Shown one piece after another: positions 11,723 through 37,008 of a DNA stretch of 64,000 nt. Every line of letters starts with the position of its first letter. Within the stretch, counting starts at the first letter, position 1. The position numbers and the translations under genes are program-made. Source of the DNA: Asterias rubens (lineage: Eukaryota > Echinodermata > Asteroidea > Forcipulatida > Asteriidae); contig NW_022985709.1 in assembly GCF_902459465.1 (NCBI RefSeq), positions 1 through 64,000 on the forward strand, in the 5' to 3' direction. A model generated the notes under the pieces. It did no database searches and had not been told where the DNA came from. It saw nothing but the letters and a program-made list of their open reading frames with translations.

Positions 11723-12098
11723 TTAAAGATGCTATGTCAGATTTTTGGCCCCAAACATTAACAAATAGATATTTTTGAGTGATTGGTATTTCAAAGAGTA
11801 TCACCCGCTCTAACAAAAAAACAGTTTAACTTTTACTTTTAATGGTCAGGAACCATGACAAAAATTTAAATTGTTCTTATAAAACACATAAGAATTGGTC
11901 ACGTGATATATTGTCGGGATCCCGACAAAAACTAATTTTGAGCACTTTATTTCACTGCTACTAATAATTGGCGGACTTTTTCGAGCAATGTCTCAAATGA
12001 AAGCTTGCAACTTTCTCGACCCCCATCAAAATACCCATTGAACTTTAAATCAAAATTTTTGGGTCAAATCGGCCGAAAATCTGAAATACCATCTTTAA
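11723..12098. mobile_element. TTAA-bounded MITE
   Basis: Left end TTAAAGATGCTATGTCAGAT and right end the complement ATCTGAAATACCATCTTTAA, giving about 28-bp inverted repeats. Centre not recognised. Only copy of this type noticed here. Confidence 0.75.
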
Positions 12099-13254
12099 AG
12101 GGTTTTTAGGAAGTAATGATGCCTAGGCTGATAGAGGTTGTGCTGAACGTTATTTTATTTTTGAATTGTTAAACAGCGAGGATTTGGAACGCAATAAGTG
12201 TCGTATAGCCTTGTCGATCTGAGTTTGTAAGATACATAAGAAATGTCAGGTATTATGACCAAACAACTAAAAAAACAAATCTTGTAAAAATCCTGGGAAC
12301 TTGAGTTTGAGTTTTCTCCAAGCTGTGTTCACCATTAACGGTGGTCTGCTTGCCAAATGCCAGTTATAACACCTGGGAACCTGTCAAAATTCTCTCCAAG
12401 TTGGTCCATCTGGCTTGTCCAGTGTTTGCAACATATGGACTGGTGAAAACACATTTTCAAGTATCTAGTGAAATCAATTCGCCAGGTGTTGTTTAGAGTT
12501 TTAAAGATGATTCAATTTTGTGTACGTTTGAAGCGATGGTCGACTGACCATCATTTGAGGTTTTATAACAGATGTGAAAGCTGAAATCCATTACAATTTG
12601 CAGTCGCGGACGCACAATTTTAAAATGGTAGTTGGAACTGTATTTGACATTAAATCCTATCCCACTCTTCACATTTTCTTGAAAAATACAGCAAATAATA
12701 ATGGTGTAAATTTCCCTTTCAAACTTTTTGAAGAATATTGAAGGATCAAGTGCTCTCAAAACAATGGCTGATTGTAGATAGTCACTTTTAAACATAGAGT
12801 TGTATAAAAGAACTAGAGGGCCCAAAAGCCTAGATACGCGGCACCCACTCCAGCGTGTACTTCTTCAAACCCAATGCGCGTAGAGTTCATCTTACAAAAT
12901 GGCGTGCATGTCTTCTTGCGGTCCTGTTGCGTTTGTGCACGCAGCATTGCCAGTGCGCCCTCTTGTTCTTATATAAACTCTATGTATTTAAACCTTTTTT
13001 AAAGTAGTTTTACTTTTACTTTAACAAATCTACAATGTACTAAAAATTACTAATCTACAACTCAGTGCAATATTGAAAAACCATTTTTGATCCATTTAAG
13101 AAATTGTACGACTTCAAGGGACACTCGGCTTGCTGTTTGTTTGAACGATTGTAATTTTTTCTTTTGTAGGTTGGGCTTCAACATTGATGAATAAAAATTG
13201 TGTGTTAAAATGCCTGACAATGATTTATATGTTTTATAGCGTTTGATCTTCACT
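12099..13254. other. Intergenic DNA, no recognised feature
   Basis: No gene or clear repeat was recognised. Short unsupported frames only. Confidence 0.45.
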
Positions 13255-14125
13255 GTTTGTTTGCCGTTGTGATTTTGAAGGAAGGAGGCGCAAGGGTTAC
13301 CCCTTGTTATTTTGGAGGTAAAGGACAAGGCTAACTAACCCCTTGTGATTTTGAAGGGAAAATGGCGCAAGGCTTACCCCTTGTGACTTTGACGGAAAAC
13401 CTTGTGATTTTAAAGAAAAAGGATGCAAGGCTAACCCCTTGTGATTTTGGAGGAAAATATCGTAAGGCTAACCCCTTGTGATTTTTAAGGAAAGGGTGCA
13501 AGGCTTACCCCTTATGACTTTGTCGAAAAACCTTGTGATTTTGAAGAAAAGGATGCAAGGCTAACCCCTTGTGACTTTGATGGAAACCTTGTGATTTTGA
13601 AGAAAAAGGATGCAAGGGGTAATTTTGAAGGGAAAATGGTGCAAGGCTAACCCCTTGTGTTTTTTTAAGGAAATGGTGTGATTTTTAAGGAAAGGGTGCA
13701 AGGCTAACCCTTGTGATTTTAAAGGAAAATGGCGCAAGGCTAACTAACCCCTTGTGATTTTAAAGAAAAAGGAGGCAAGGCTAACCCCTTGTGATTTTGA
13801 AGGAAAATATCGTAAGGCGAACCCCTTGTGATTTTGACGGAAAATGGCGCAAGGCTTACCCCCTTGTGATTTTTAAGGAAAGGGTGCAAGGTACCCCTTA
13901 TGACTTTGTCGAAAAACCTTGTGATTTTGAAGAAAAGGATGCAAGGCTTACCCCTTGTGATTTTGAACAAAAGGATGCAAGGCTTACCCCTTGTGATTTT
14001 TAAGGAAAGGGTGCAAGGCTAACCCTTGTGATTTTAAAGGAAAATGGCGCAAGGCTAACTAACCCCTTGTGATTTTTAAGGAAGTGGTGTAAGGCTAACC
14101 CCTTGTGATTTGTAAGGAAAAGGGT
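13255..14125. repeat. Imperfect minisatellite, unit about 40-50 bp
   Basis: About 20 irregular units built from GGCTAACCCCTTGTGATTTT and GAAGGAAAATGGCGCAA or AAGAAAAAGGATGCAA variants. Units vary in length and some blocks recur as higher-order copies (for example GACTTTGTCGAAAAACCTTG twice). Small frames through it encode repetitive peptides and are not considered genes. Confidence 0.93.
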
Positions 14126-16440
14126 GCCATTGACGAGTGTGAAAATGAGAGAATCCTGAGAAGTCAATATGTGTTTTTTTTCACATAATTTTAATATATT
14201 CATTAGTACTCCAGCAATAGCACTAGAAATTCACAAAAATCCACACAAAACCTTCAAGGAATTGGTTTGTTAAATAATAAAATGGACGTGGAAGTGTATT
14301 ATGAGGAAGGTTAAATAAGATTAAACTATCCAAAATTATCTTTTTAAAACAATAACAAATTTACATAATATGCCAACTTACGAAAAAAAAAAAAAAAAAA
14401 ATCAAGAAAACCACTTATAATATAAGTCTTTTAAAATATACTCTTTCATAAAACAAATAAAATATTTCCCATCGAACAAAACCACTACCCAATACATGCC
14501 TTGTGTTATACATATTTCACATACAGCTCTTTAAAACAAGTTGTAAAACGATAGATTTCATCGAGCGATAAGGTTAGTTTTACAACAGAGCTGCCAATCA
14601 GGAAGATTCAGTACAATAACCAGGGAGATAATTAAATTACATTCAACTTAAAGGCACTGAACACGTTTGGTAATTGTCAAAGACCAGTGTTTTTTTTACT
14701 TGGTGTATCCCATCATAACCATAAAATAACAAGCCTGTGAAAATTTGGGCTCAATCGGTCATCAAGTGTGAGAAAATTATGAAAGAAAAAAACACCCTTG
14801 TTGGACAAATTTGTATGCTTTCAGATAGGAATAAAAGCTAGAAGTTTTTTATTATTACTTCTTTCTCAAAAACTACTTTACAATGTTTTATATGGTCAAC
14901 AGCTCTCCAATGCTTGTTACAAAGTCAGTTTTAAAGTTAAGATTTGTTTTGAGTAATTACCAAACGTGTACCTTCCCTTCAATGAGTCTTTTTTAAAAAG
15001 ACATGGTGGACAGATTACCAGGGCACTGCTTGGTTTGGGTAAATTTCTCTGTAGGCCCCAAAACCAAAGAGTGCACTCCTACAGTGTTCAGCGCATCTCA
15101 AAAAGGCTAAACAATTACCACAATGACAGAGATTTTCAAACTTGTTCATCAGAACAATGAAAGATTGTTTTGATTTCAGGGAACTTTTTTGCAGAATCAG
15201 GGAGATTTGGCGGCTTTGCCTCAAGCAGAACAAAACGTAGCTGAAGCAATGTTCCCATTGGACTTTTTCTTCCGCTGGCACTCTACTCCCACCTGAAACG
15301 GCAAGTTGAAAGGGAGGTCAGTTTTCCATGAGTCCCCTTCGGATTTAACTTGTCATTCTACAGAAAACTTGCAGTACTTAAAACCAAAAATTAAAGTCAG
15401 ATTGGAACACGGCTTATGAGCTTGCAGGGAGTGAGCCCAACGGGGGAGAATGCCAGTGATTTTTTTCACAGGACTCGGGGGAAAGTACTGAGTATACAGT
15501 GCTGCATACATCGGTGTGTGGGTAAAAACCAAAAATTAATATTCTTTATCCCCGATGCAAATTTAACATCTATTAAGTCAACTGGGGAGAGTTATGTATC
15601 TATCTTGCTCTGTGGAAGCATTGTGAAAATGGCACTGGTATTTTTTACGTTATATTGTTTCAGAATATAACTTCAAGACATCTTGATAAAAGTTGAAAAA
15701 CATTTCAGTTGCGATTATTTCTAGTAGAGAAGAAAGAAAACCAATATAATCGGAAAGATACATGACATAAAAATTTGTGAAAAAGTTTATCTCTGAAAAG
15801 TTTGGAACACGGAAAGCATGTGAGACTCAATATTTTGTCAGTCACAACTCCCTCACAGCCATTCTACAATCACACATGAAAAAAAGCAATTGCCAATGTA
15901 TCGTCAATAAATAACACTGCTCTCAAGTACCACATAACTCTACACAAAGTTTGATTCTTTGTTACAAACAATTTCAAGGGTCTGTAGTGTTTGGTAATGA
16001 CTCAGGAAATGTATGGCACTAAAAACTTACTTGGTAAATACAGAAGCTTTGGATAGTATAATGCATTTTGAGAAACATTTCACTTTGAAGTACTTCGCTT
16101 ATGTGGAAAAAGAGTATTACTATTATTGTTATTAGTCAGAGGAATTCAAATTTAAGCATTAATTTGTGGATGCTTCGTGTATATAAATCGCAACGTCCTA
16201 TGCCGCCCTTGTTTGCACCAAGTTTGTTTTATAATTACATGAATACTTTCATTTAATAATGCCACTAAGAATTAAAAATTTAGAACAAATGTCAAAAGAT
16301 GTTAAAATTCAGACCACATATTACAGTTACACGACAGCGCATTTTGTTGACACTTCTTTTACTTCACTCTATGATTCCTTTATGAAGGTGAGCATACTTC
16401 TAGGTACTTCCAGCACTTTGTTCCAAACACACTTTTACTT
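14126..16440. other. Intergenic DNA with two MITE remnants
   Basis: A poly(A) run lies at about 14383-14401. A MITE-B copy occupies 14648-14982. A heavily decayed MITE-A-like stretch lies at about 15975-16160. No gene recognised. Confidence 0.5.
14648..14982 (-). mobile_element. MITE-B copy
   Basis: Begins TTAAAGGCACTGAACACGTT and ends with AATTACCAAACGTGTACCTT. It shares CTTTCTCAAAAACTACTT and ACAGCTCTCCAATGC with copies at 35343 and 41430. Confidence 0.85.
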
Positions 16441-16790
16441 AAAAGACAGTGGACACTATTGGTTATTGTCAAAGACCAGTATTCTCACTTTGTGTATCTA
16501 AACATATGCATAAAATAACAAACCTGTGACAATTTGAGCTCAATTGGTCGTCGGAGTTGGAAGATATGAATGAAATAAAGAACACCCTTGTCACACGAAG
16601 TTGTGTGCTTTGCTTGATTTCGAGACCTTAAATTCTTAACTTGAGGTTTTGAAATCAAATTCATGCAAAATTACTTCTTTCTCGAAAGCTACTTCACTTC
16701 AGAGGGAGCCGTTTCTTACAAAGTTTTATACTATCAACCTCTCCCCATTACTCGTTACAAAGTGAGGGTTTTGTGCTAATCAATATTGTG
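16441..16790 (-). mobile_element. MITE-A copy, one end lost
   Basis: Starts AAAAGACAGTGGACACTATT and runs through CTCCCCATTACTCGTTAC. The far terminus is replaced by an FB-2 element starting about 16791. Confidence 0.85.
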
Positions 16791-17183
16791 ATACCTTTTG
16801 TAGATCAAGTTTTTGGCCATGACATCAATCCCTACTCACTGTGAACGAAAACGTATGTAATAAAATTTACCTAAAGAAGGTACAGCTTCATTAGTCCTCA
16901 AGTTTTTGAAAAAAGGTTTAAATCACATAGTGATGTTTTCAGGCGAGTCCATAAGAACCATTACTGGTCAATACATTTACTAATAATGTACATCATGCTA
17001 AAATAATGCTCTACTCCTGAGACGAATATTATTTTGGTGACATTGTTTTTAATACTTATTTCTTAAAAACGACAGCAAGTAATATTTTAAGGGAAGCTTT
17101 CTACCATCATTATCTTCAAGTTAGCTGTAAGTTTAATGTAAATTGTGGCATTGAGTTTTGTGGCCTACAAAAAGTACCAGCCC
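16791..17183. mobile_element. FB-2 element
   Basis: Contains the GTAGATCAAGTTTTTGGCC and CTACTCACTGTGAA left-arm motifs, a central CTGAGACGAATATTATTTTG, and the GGAAGCTTTCTACCATCATT right arm. It is directly abutted by MITE-A copies on both sides. Confidence 0.8.
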
Positions 17184-18561
17184 CTGAAAGGCAGTGGACA
17201 CTATTGGTAGGGCCACTGATTTTCCGTTTCAGAAAAGTGCAAATTCCGTTTGGCAAAAACATGAATTCCGTTTCAGGCACAACAAATTCCGTTTCATGTT
17301 TTTTTAATTAGATAAAAGGTTGTTTAATACCCAGGGACACACTTATAAAAATCAAATTAAGATAAGTTGCACTGCCGACTTCGTAAAATGTCCATTTGAA
17401 CTGACAAATTTCAAAAAAATACTTTTTTTATAATTGTGGATTATTTTGTATACTGCTGTTCGATGAAACAAAAACATGTAGTCAGGGTAAAAAGGTTGCA
17501 CTGTGACTGCAGTATTAATGCACATAATGTGATAGACTTGATTCCAAGTCTAAAACTGCAATTGATTCTCTGCATCAGCCACATTGTAGGCTAATGACAG
17601 GAGTGTATCCACAAGAGGGCGCTGTTTCAGCATGATCAAAGACTTGGGAACAAGTCTATGGACGTGACCATTCTCCATCCACAAACAAAATGTCAGCCAT
17701 TTTGTTTTCGTTTTGGCGACAGAATGTTGACAGTTTACGGTTTTATTTTAGACCTTTTCGAGATGAAAAAACATTGTATGTGTTCTTACAGGTCATAGGT
17801 AAGCTAGTTTGTGTATTATTGTTGGTAAAAGAGAGGGAGAAAATGCAATTTGGGTGAACAAAAAATGTTTAAAACGTGCCGCGAATAATGCCCTTCGCTT
17901 AACCATGTTAACAACGTGTGTACATCATGTGTGTAAACATTGAGGATGGTGTGAAGTAGAACAGAACGATCCACGGTTACGATCTCGTACTTTTTAATGG
18001 TCTGATTTCTGATGCCTTTTTAGTTTAACAAGAAGAATCTTAATAAAGAATGCAATTTCAATAGTTTTGGCGTCGAAAAAAAAAAAAAAAAAAAAAAAAA
18101 TCAAATTTTCTGAAATCCCGTTTTCCGTTTCAAAGGGCCGATTCCGCGAATTCCGTCCGTTTTCCGCGATCGCGGAAAATCAGTGGCCCTATATTGGTAA
18201 TTACTCAAAATAATTCTTAGCATAAAACCTTTCTCGGTGACGAGTAATGGGGAGAAGTTGATGGTATAAAACATTGTGAGAAACGACTCCCTCTGAAGTG
18301 ACATAGTTTTCGAGAAAGAAGTAATTGTCCACAAATTTGATTTCGAGACCTCAGATTAAGAACTTGAGGTCTCGAAATCAACCATCTCAACGCACACAAC
18401 TTCGTGTGACAAGGGTGTGTTTTTCTTTCATTATTATCTCGCAAGTTCGACGACCGATTGAGCTCAAATTTTCACAGGCATGTTATTTAATGCACATTTT
18501 GAGATACACCAACTGTGAAGGCTAGTCTTTGACATTTACCAATAGTGTCCACTGCCTTTAA
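17184..18561 (+). mobile_element. MITE-A copy split by a nested transposon
   Basis: The MITE-A left end (AAAGGCAGTGGACACTATTGG) is at 17184-17207. The rest resumes at 18192 (TATTGGTAATTACTC) and runs to the right end GTCCACTGCCTTTAA. The split matches the nested element at 17208-18191. The right end lies 30 bp from the GMPR stop codon. Confidence 0.93.
17208..18191. mobile_element. Nested non-autonomous DNA transposon (hAT-like?)
   Basis: Inverted ends TAGGGCCACTGATTTTCCG / CGGAAAATCAGTGGCCCTA. Flanking duplicate is TATTGG (17202-17207 and 18192-18197), readable as 8 bp TATTGGTA if the ends are trimmed by TA. Subterminal AATTCCGTTT motifs recur several times at the left (17235-17300) and ATTCCG at the right. 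It contains an A-tract near 18077 and no transposase frame. Class is uncertain; the 8-bp reading would fit hAT. Confidence 0.85.
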
Positions 18562-18590
18562 AGACAATTTGCGTGAACACAGCCTTGCCT

Positions 18591-34036
<15,446 letters not shown>

Positions 34037-34548
34037 TTTGGCGTCTTGGGTTGAATGCCAATCGAATGTTTACGTCCTTTTCTCTCACTTTGGCAAGAAA
34101 TTTTTACTACGATGTTCCCCCGTGAAAAGTTCCCGCGAACTGCGCTGAATTTATGACACCAAGTACTCGTTCTTTAATCCCTCTCGGATACGCTCGCCTT
34201 ATTTGGCGATAATTAGGAACAACGTCTCCCATTGGACCATTCATGACGGAGGGAACTTTATTTTTGTTGCGCGGTAAGATTTACGGCGAACTCAGTTGAT
34301 TTTCATTCAAAGTAAAAGATCGTACCTCAGCTAGTAATATATTCCTCTATGGTGTGATTCCACCAAAATACTCATCTGTCGACCTTCAAAGTCTTGAATG
34401 GGGAAGTAGATCCCCCAGGCGACATTAAAGAACCACCTTTTCAATTGTTTCCCTTCGCCCCCCCGGGTCTTATTTAGGATCGACAGTTTCCGGTTCGTGT
34501 TTTGGAATTTGCCCCGCTCTGTCCGTACATGATCCTCCTAAACCCAGT
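34037..34548 (-). promoter_or_regulatory. GMPR 5' flank, presumed promoter region
   Basis: Lies directly upstream of the GMPR start. It is less AT-rich than surrounding introns and has a minus-strand CCAAT near 34230. No TATA box is obvious. Promoter role is inferred from position only. Confidence 0.35.
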
Positions 34549-35050
34549 AACTGTGCCGGTGTCGCATGCAATTATGTCCTCTATGCAATACTATCTGGAG
34601 AACATTATTGCATATGCAATAATGTCCGCCGGACGGTTTTACATATGTAATCGTGTCCGCCCGGACGCTGCTGCATAATGCAATTGTGTCCACCCGGACA
34701 CATTTGCATATGCAGTTGTGTCCGCCCCGTGCAAAACCGTCCTTGCAGTAAATTAACCGCCATTGGTCGACGGAACACGTTTCGAACATTTGTTTTACAA
34801 GCTAAGTACATGTCATTATGACATGGGAAATGTTCGGCCGTTGGATATTCGCTGCAATCATGAAATACGTGAGTATTCATGCTGCATATACTGTAATATA
34901 CGTAGGTTCAGTGCATGCACGCTCGCTTGCGCACACATACATGTCCACCGGACGGTTTTTGCATAGCCCCGGACACGATTGCATATGCAAAAGTGTCCGG
35001 AGCAGACAGTATTGCATGGCGGACACAATTGCATCTGACACCGGCGCCGT
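34549..35050. repeat. About 500-bp inverted-repeat element with TTGCATATGCAA motifs
   Basis: Ends are TGTGCCGGTGTCGCATGCAA and the near complement TTGCATCTGACACCGGCGCC. Inside, eight or more blocks pair a palindromic TTGCATATGCAA-like core with GTGTCCG.CCGGAC. Blocks in the right part are inverted relative to the left. Confidence 0.8.
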
Positions 35051-35342
35051 AGGCCTACTCCTCTGTAGTTTTTGAACATCTGTCGTACCGCATCAGATGC
35101 CTTGTTTTGTAAAGGAGTCAGTTTCAGTACAGCTCCCCATCAGTTATGGGCCTCCACTGAGAGGTCCGAACAAATCAAAGTTACATTTCTGGTTCACGTC
35201 CACAGGAAACAAATAACAGCCTGTGGGGGGGCCGACTGGGTTGTTGGAGACCGCAGGGTAGGGGGGGGGGGGGAAATGAATAAAGGCTAAATGGAGGAAA
35301 AATTTAAAATAAAAAATTATTTAAAGTTTTTCACCTTTTCCT
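35051..35342. other. Intergenic, G-rich runs
   Basis: No gene seen. Contains G7 (35224) and G12 (35262) tracts on the + strand. Confidence 0.5.
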
Positions 35343-35636
35343 TCAAAGGGAAGTACACGTTTCGCTTTGGGCTCAATTGGTCATCGAATTTGTGAGAAAA
35401 TGATGAAAGAAAAAAAAACCTTGTTGGACGAATTGGTGTGCTTTCAGATTAAAAGACTTCTAGCTAGAAGTATTTTATTTTTTTAGTGAGAAATTACCTC
35501 TTTCTCAAAAACTATGTTACTTCGGAGATAGTCGTTTCCCACAATGTTTTATACTATAACAGCTCTCCAATGCTCGTTACGTTAATATTTGTTTACACGT
35601 TTGGTAATTACTCAAAACAAATAATTTATTAACTAC
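35343..35636 (-). mobile_element. MITE-B copy, truncated
   Basis: Begins TCAAAGGGAAGTACACGTTT and carries CTTTCTCAAAAACTATGTTA and CAGCTCTCCAATGCTCGTTA. It abuts a second copy in the other orientation. Confidence 0.8.
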
Positions 35637-36411
35637 AAGGGAAGGTACACGTTTGGTAAATACTCAAAACAAATAATTATTAAACTCATTAAAAACTGAC
35701 ATGGCAAACTCACAGCTACTCCACTAGAGCCTGCATTAATCTTTATGTTCCATTCACTCGCACCACTTACTCTATGAACACAATCCGCTTCTTTGGTCCT
35801 CATGTGTCCCAATGTCGAAGATGAACGCATTAGATCTAAGCGGTCAGTGAGTCTTTTTAAGTCTGCTTTCAAACGTGACATTATCTCCTATTATGTATCC
35901 TAGCTTCCCATCCTATGTAATTGAACCACATCCATCTCATCAATACTTGTCTTATTTATTTTCAGCTTAAACTGTTCTGCCATCTTGTCGCTTCTATATT
36001 ACAAATTCGTTGTGTCATGTGTTCATCTGTCCTTTTGTCTGTTTGTCTGTCTGTCTGGTTGTCTCGTTTTCTTGTCTGTCTGGCTGGTTTTTTTTTTTAC
36101 AAGCTTATGCTTACCAAAACGGCCCGTACTCTATTTATTTATTCATATTACTCTTAAAGAAATGTTTTGCTTTACTCCGTAATACATATAACTGTTGTTA
36201 TTCTTTTATGAGAGTGAGGAAATAAAATGTATTCTTGAATTAAATTGAATTGAATTGAATTGAATTGATAGTATAAAACATTGTGGGAAACGACATCCTC
36301 TGAAGTAACCTAGTTTTTGAGAAAGAGGTAATTTCTCACTAAAATATTAAAAGACTTCTAGCTAGAAGTCTTTTATTCCTATCTGAAAGCACACAAATTC
36401 GTTCAACAAGG
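35637..36411 (+). mobile_element. MITE-B copy split by a LINE
   Basis: Left part 35637-35699 (AAGGGAAGGTACACGTTTGG) resumes at about 36266 (TGATAGTATAAAACATTGTG) and breaks off at about 36411. Confidence 0.8.
35700..36265 (+). mobile_element. LINE 3' end inserted in MITE-B
   Basis: The + frame reads YVPFTRTTYSMNTIRFFGPH and, after a stop, VSLFKSAFKRDIISYY, the LINE reverse-transcriptase C-terminus. A 3' UTR with CTGT-rich repeats follows, then an AATAAA and an (AATTG)n tail at 36237-36265. Confidence 0.75.
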
Positions 36412-37008
36412 CCATGAACGTACCTGAACGTCATACGCACTTGGATGGTCCGGATCCGCGCACCAGTGGGGACAAAATAATGGGACCGTGATGAAGGAAA
36501 AGTATCTGGCAGCAGGAGATGCACAAAGCTCTGATTTTAGACAGATTTCTTTTTTCTCATCTTACACATTTTTGAGACACTGGAGCAGGCATTGTGAAAA
36601 CCGTGGTACGTTTTAATCACCAGTTAAAAAAAAGTTCTGCTTTGGGTCAATGAGTAGTATCTTGCGTCCAGGCGTTTGTGCACTACACACATGAGCCGAT
36701 ACAAGATTTCTGCACTTTCAGAAAAACTTTTCCGGGACATTCTTTCCGTATGAAAAAATTGACCAATCATGGTGGTCGTTACTTATAACTACGTATAACT
36801 GTGCGATATTTTTGACCGTGTACTTCGCGTTAAAATAGTCTGGCGCTAGAACTGCTTGATTGTTTAGTTGTTTACTTTGTGCTACAGGGTGCCGGACTGT
36901 CTGAAGCAACTAGAATTTGCATGCGTATTTTAATCTGCCGCCGGGTTCCATTTTCCAGGAGATTCGACAATAAAATTCTCTGCCCGTAACGTCAAAATCA
37001 AATAAAAA
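36412..37008 (+). promoter_or_regulatory. NEDD8 5' flank and 5' UTR
   Basis: No coding or repeat recognised. Minus-strand ATTGG-type motif at 36761-36767 (CCAATCA). The transcription start is not identifiable; regulatory role is inferred from position. Confidence 0.35.

Noticed and set aside
13740..14203. Small frames with repetitive peptides
   Set aside because: Explained by the minisatellite; no start context, conservation or splice pattern.
34037..37008. A bidirectional promoter shared by GMPR and NEDD8
   Set aside because: The genes are head-to-head but 3 kb apart with transposons between; no shared core promoter is visible.
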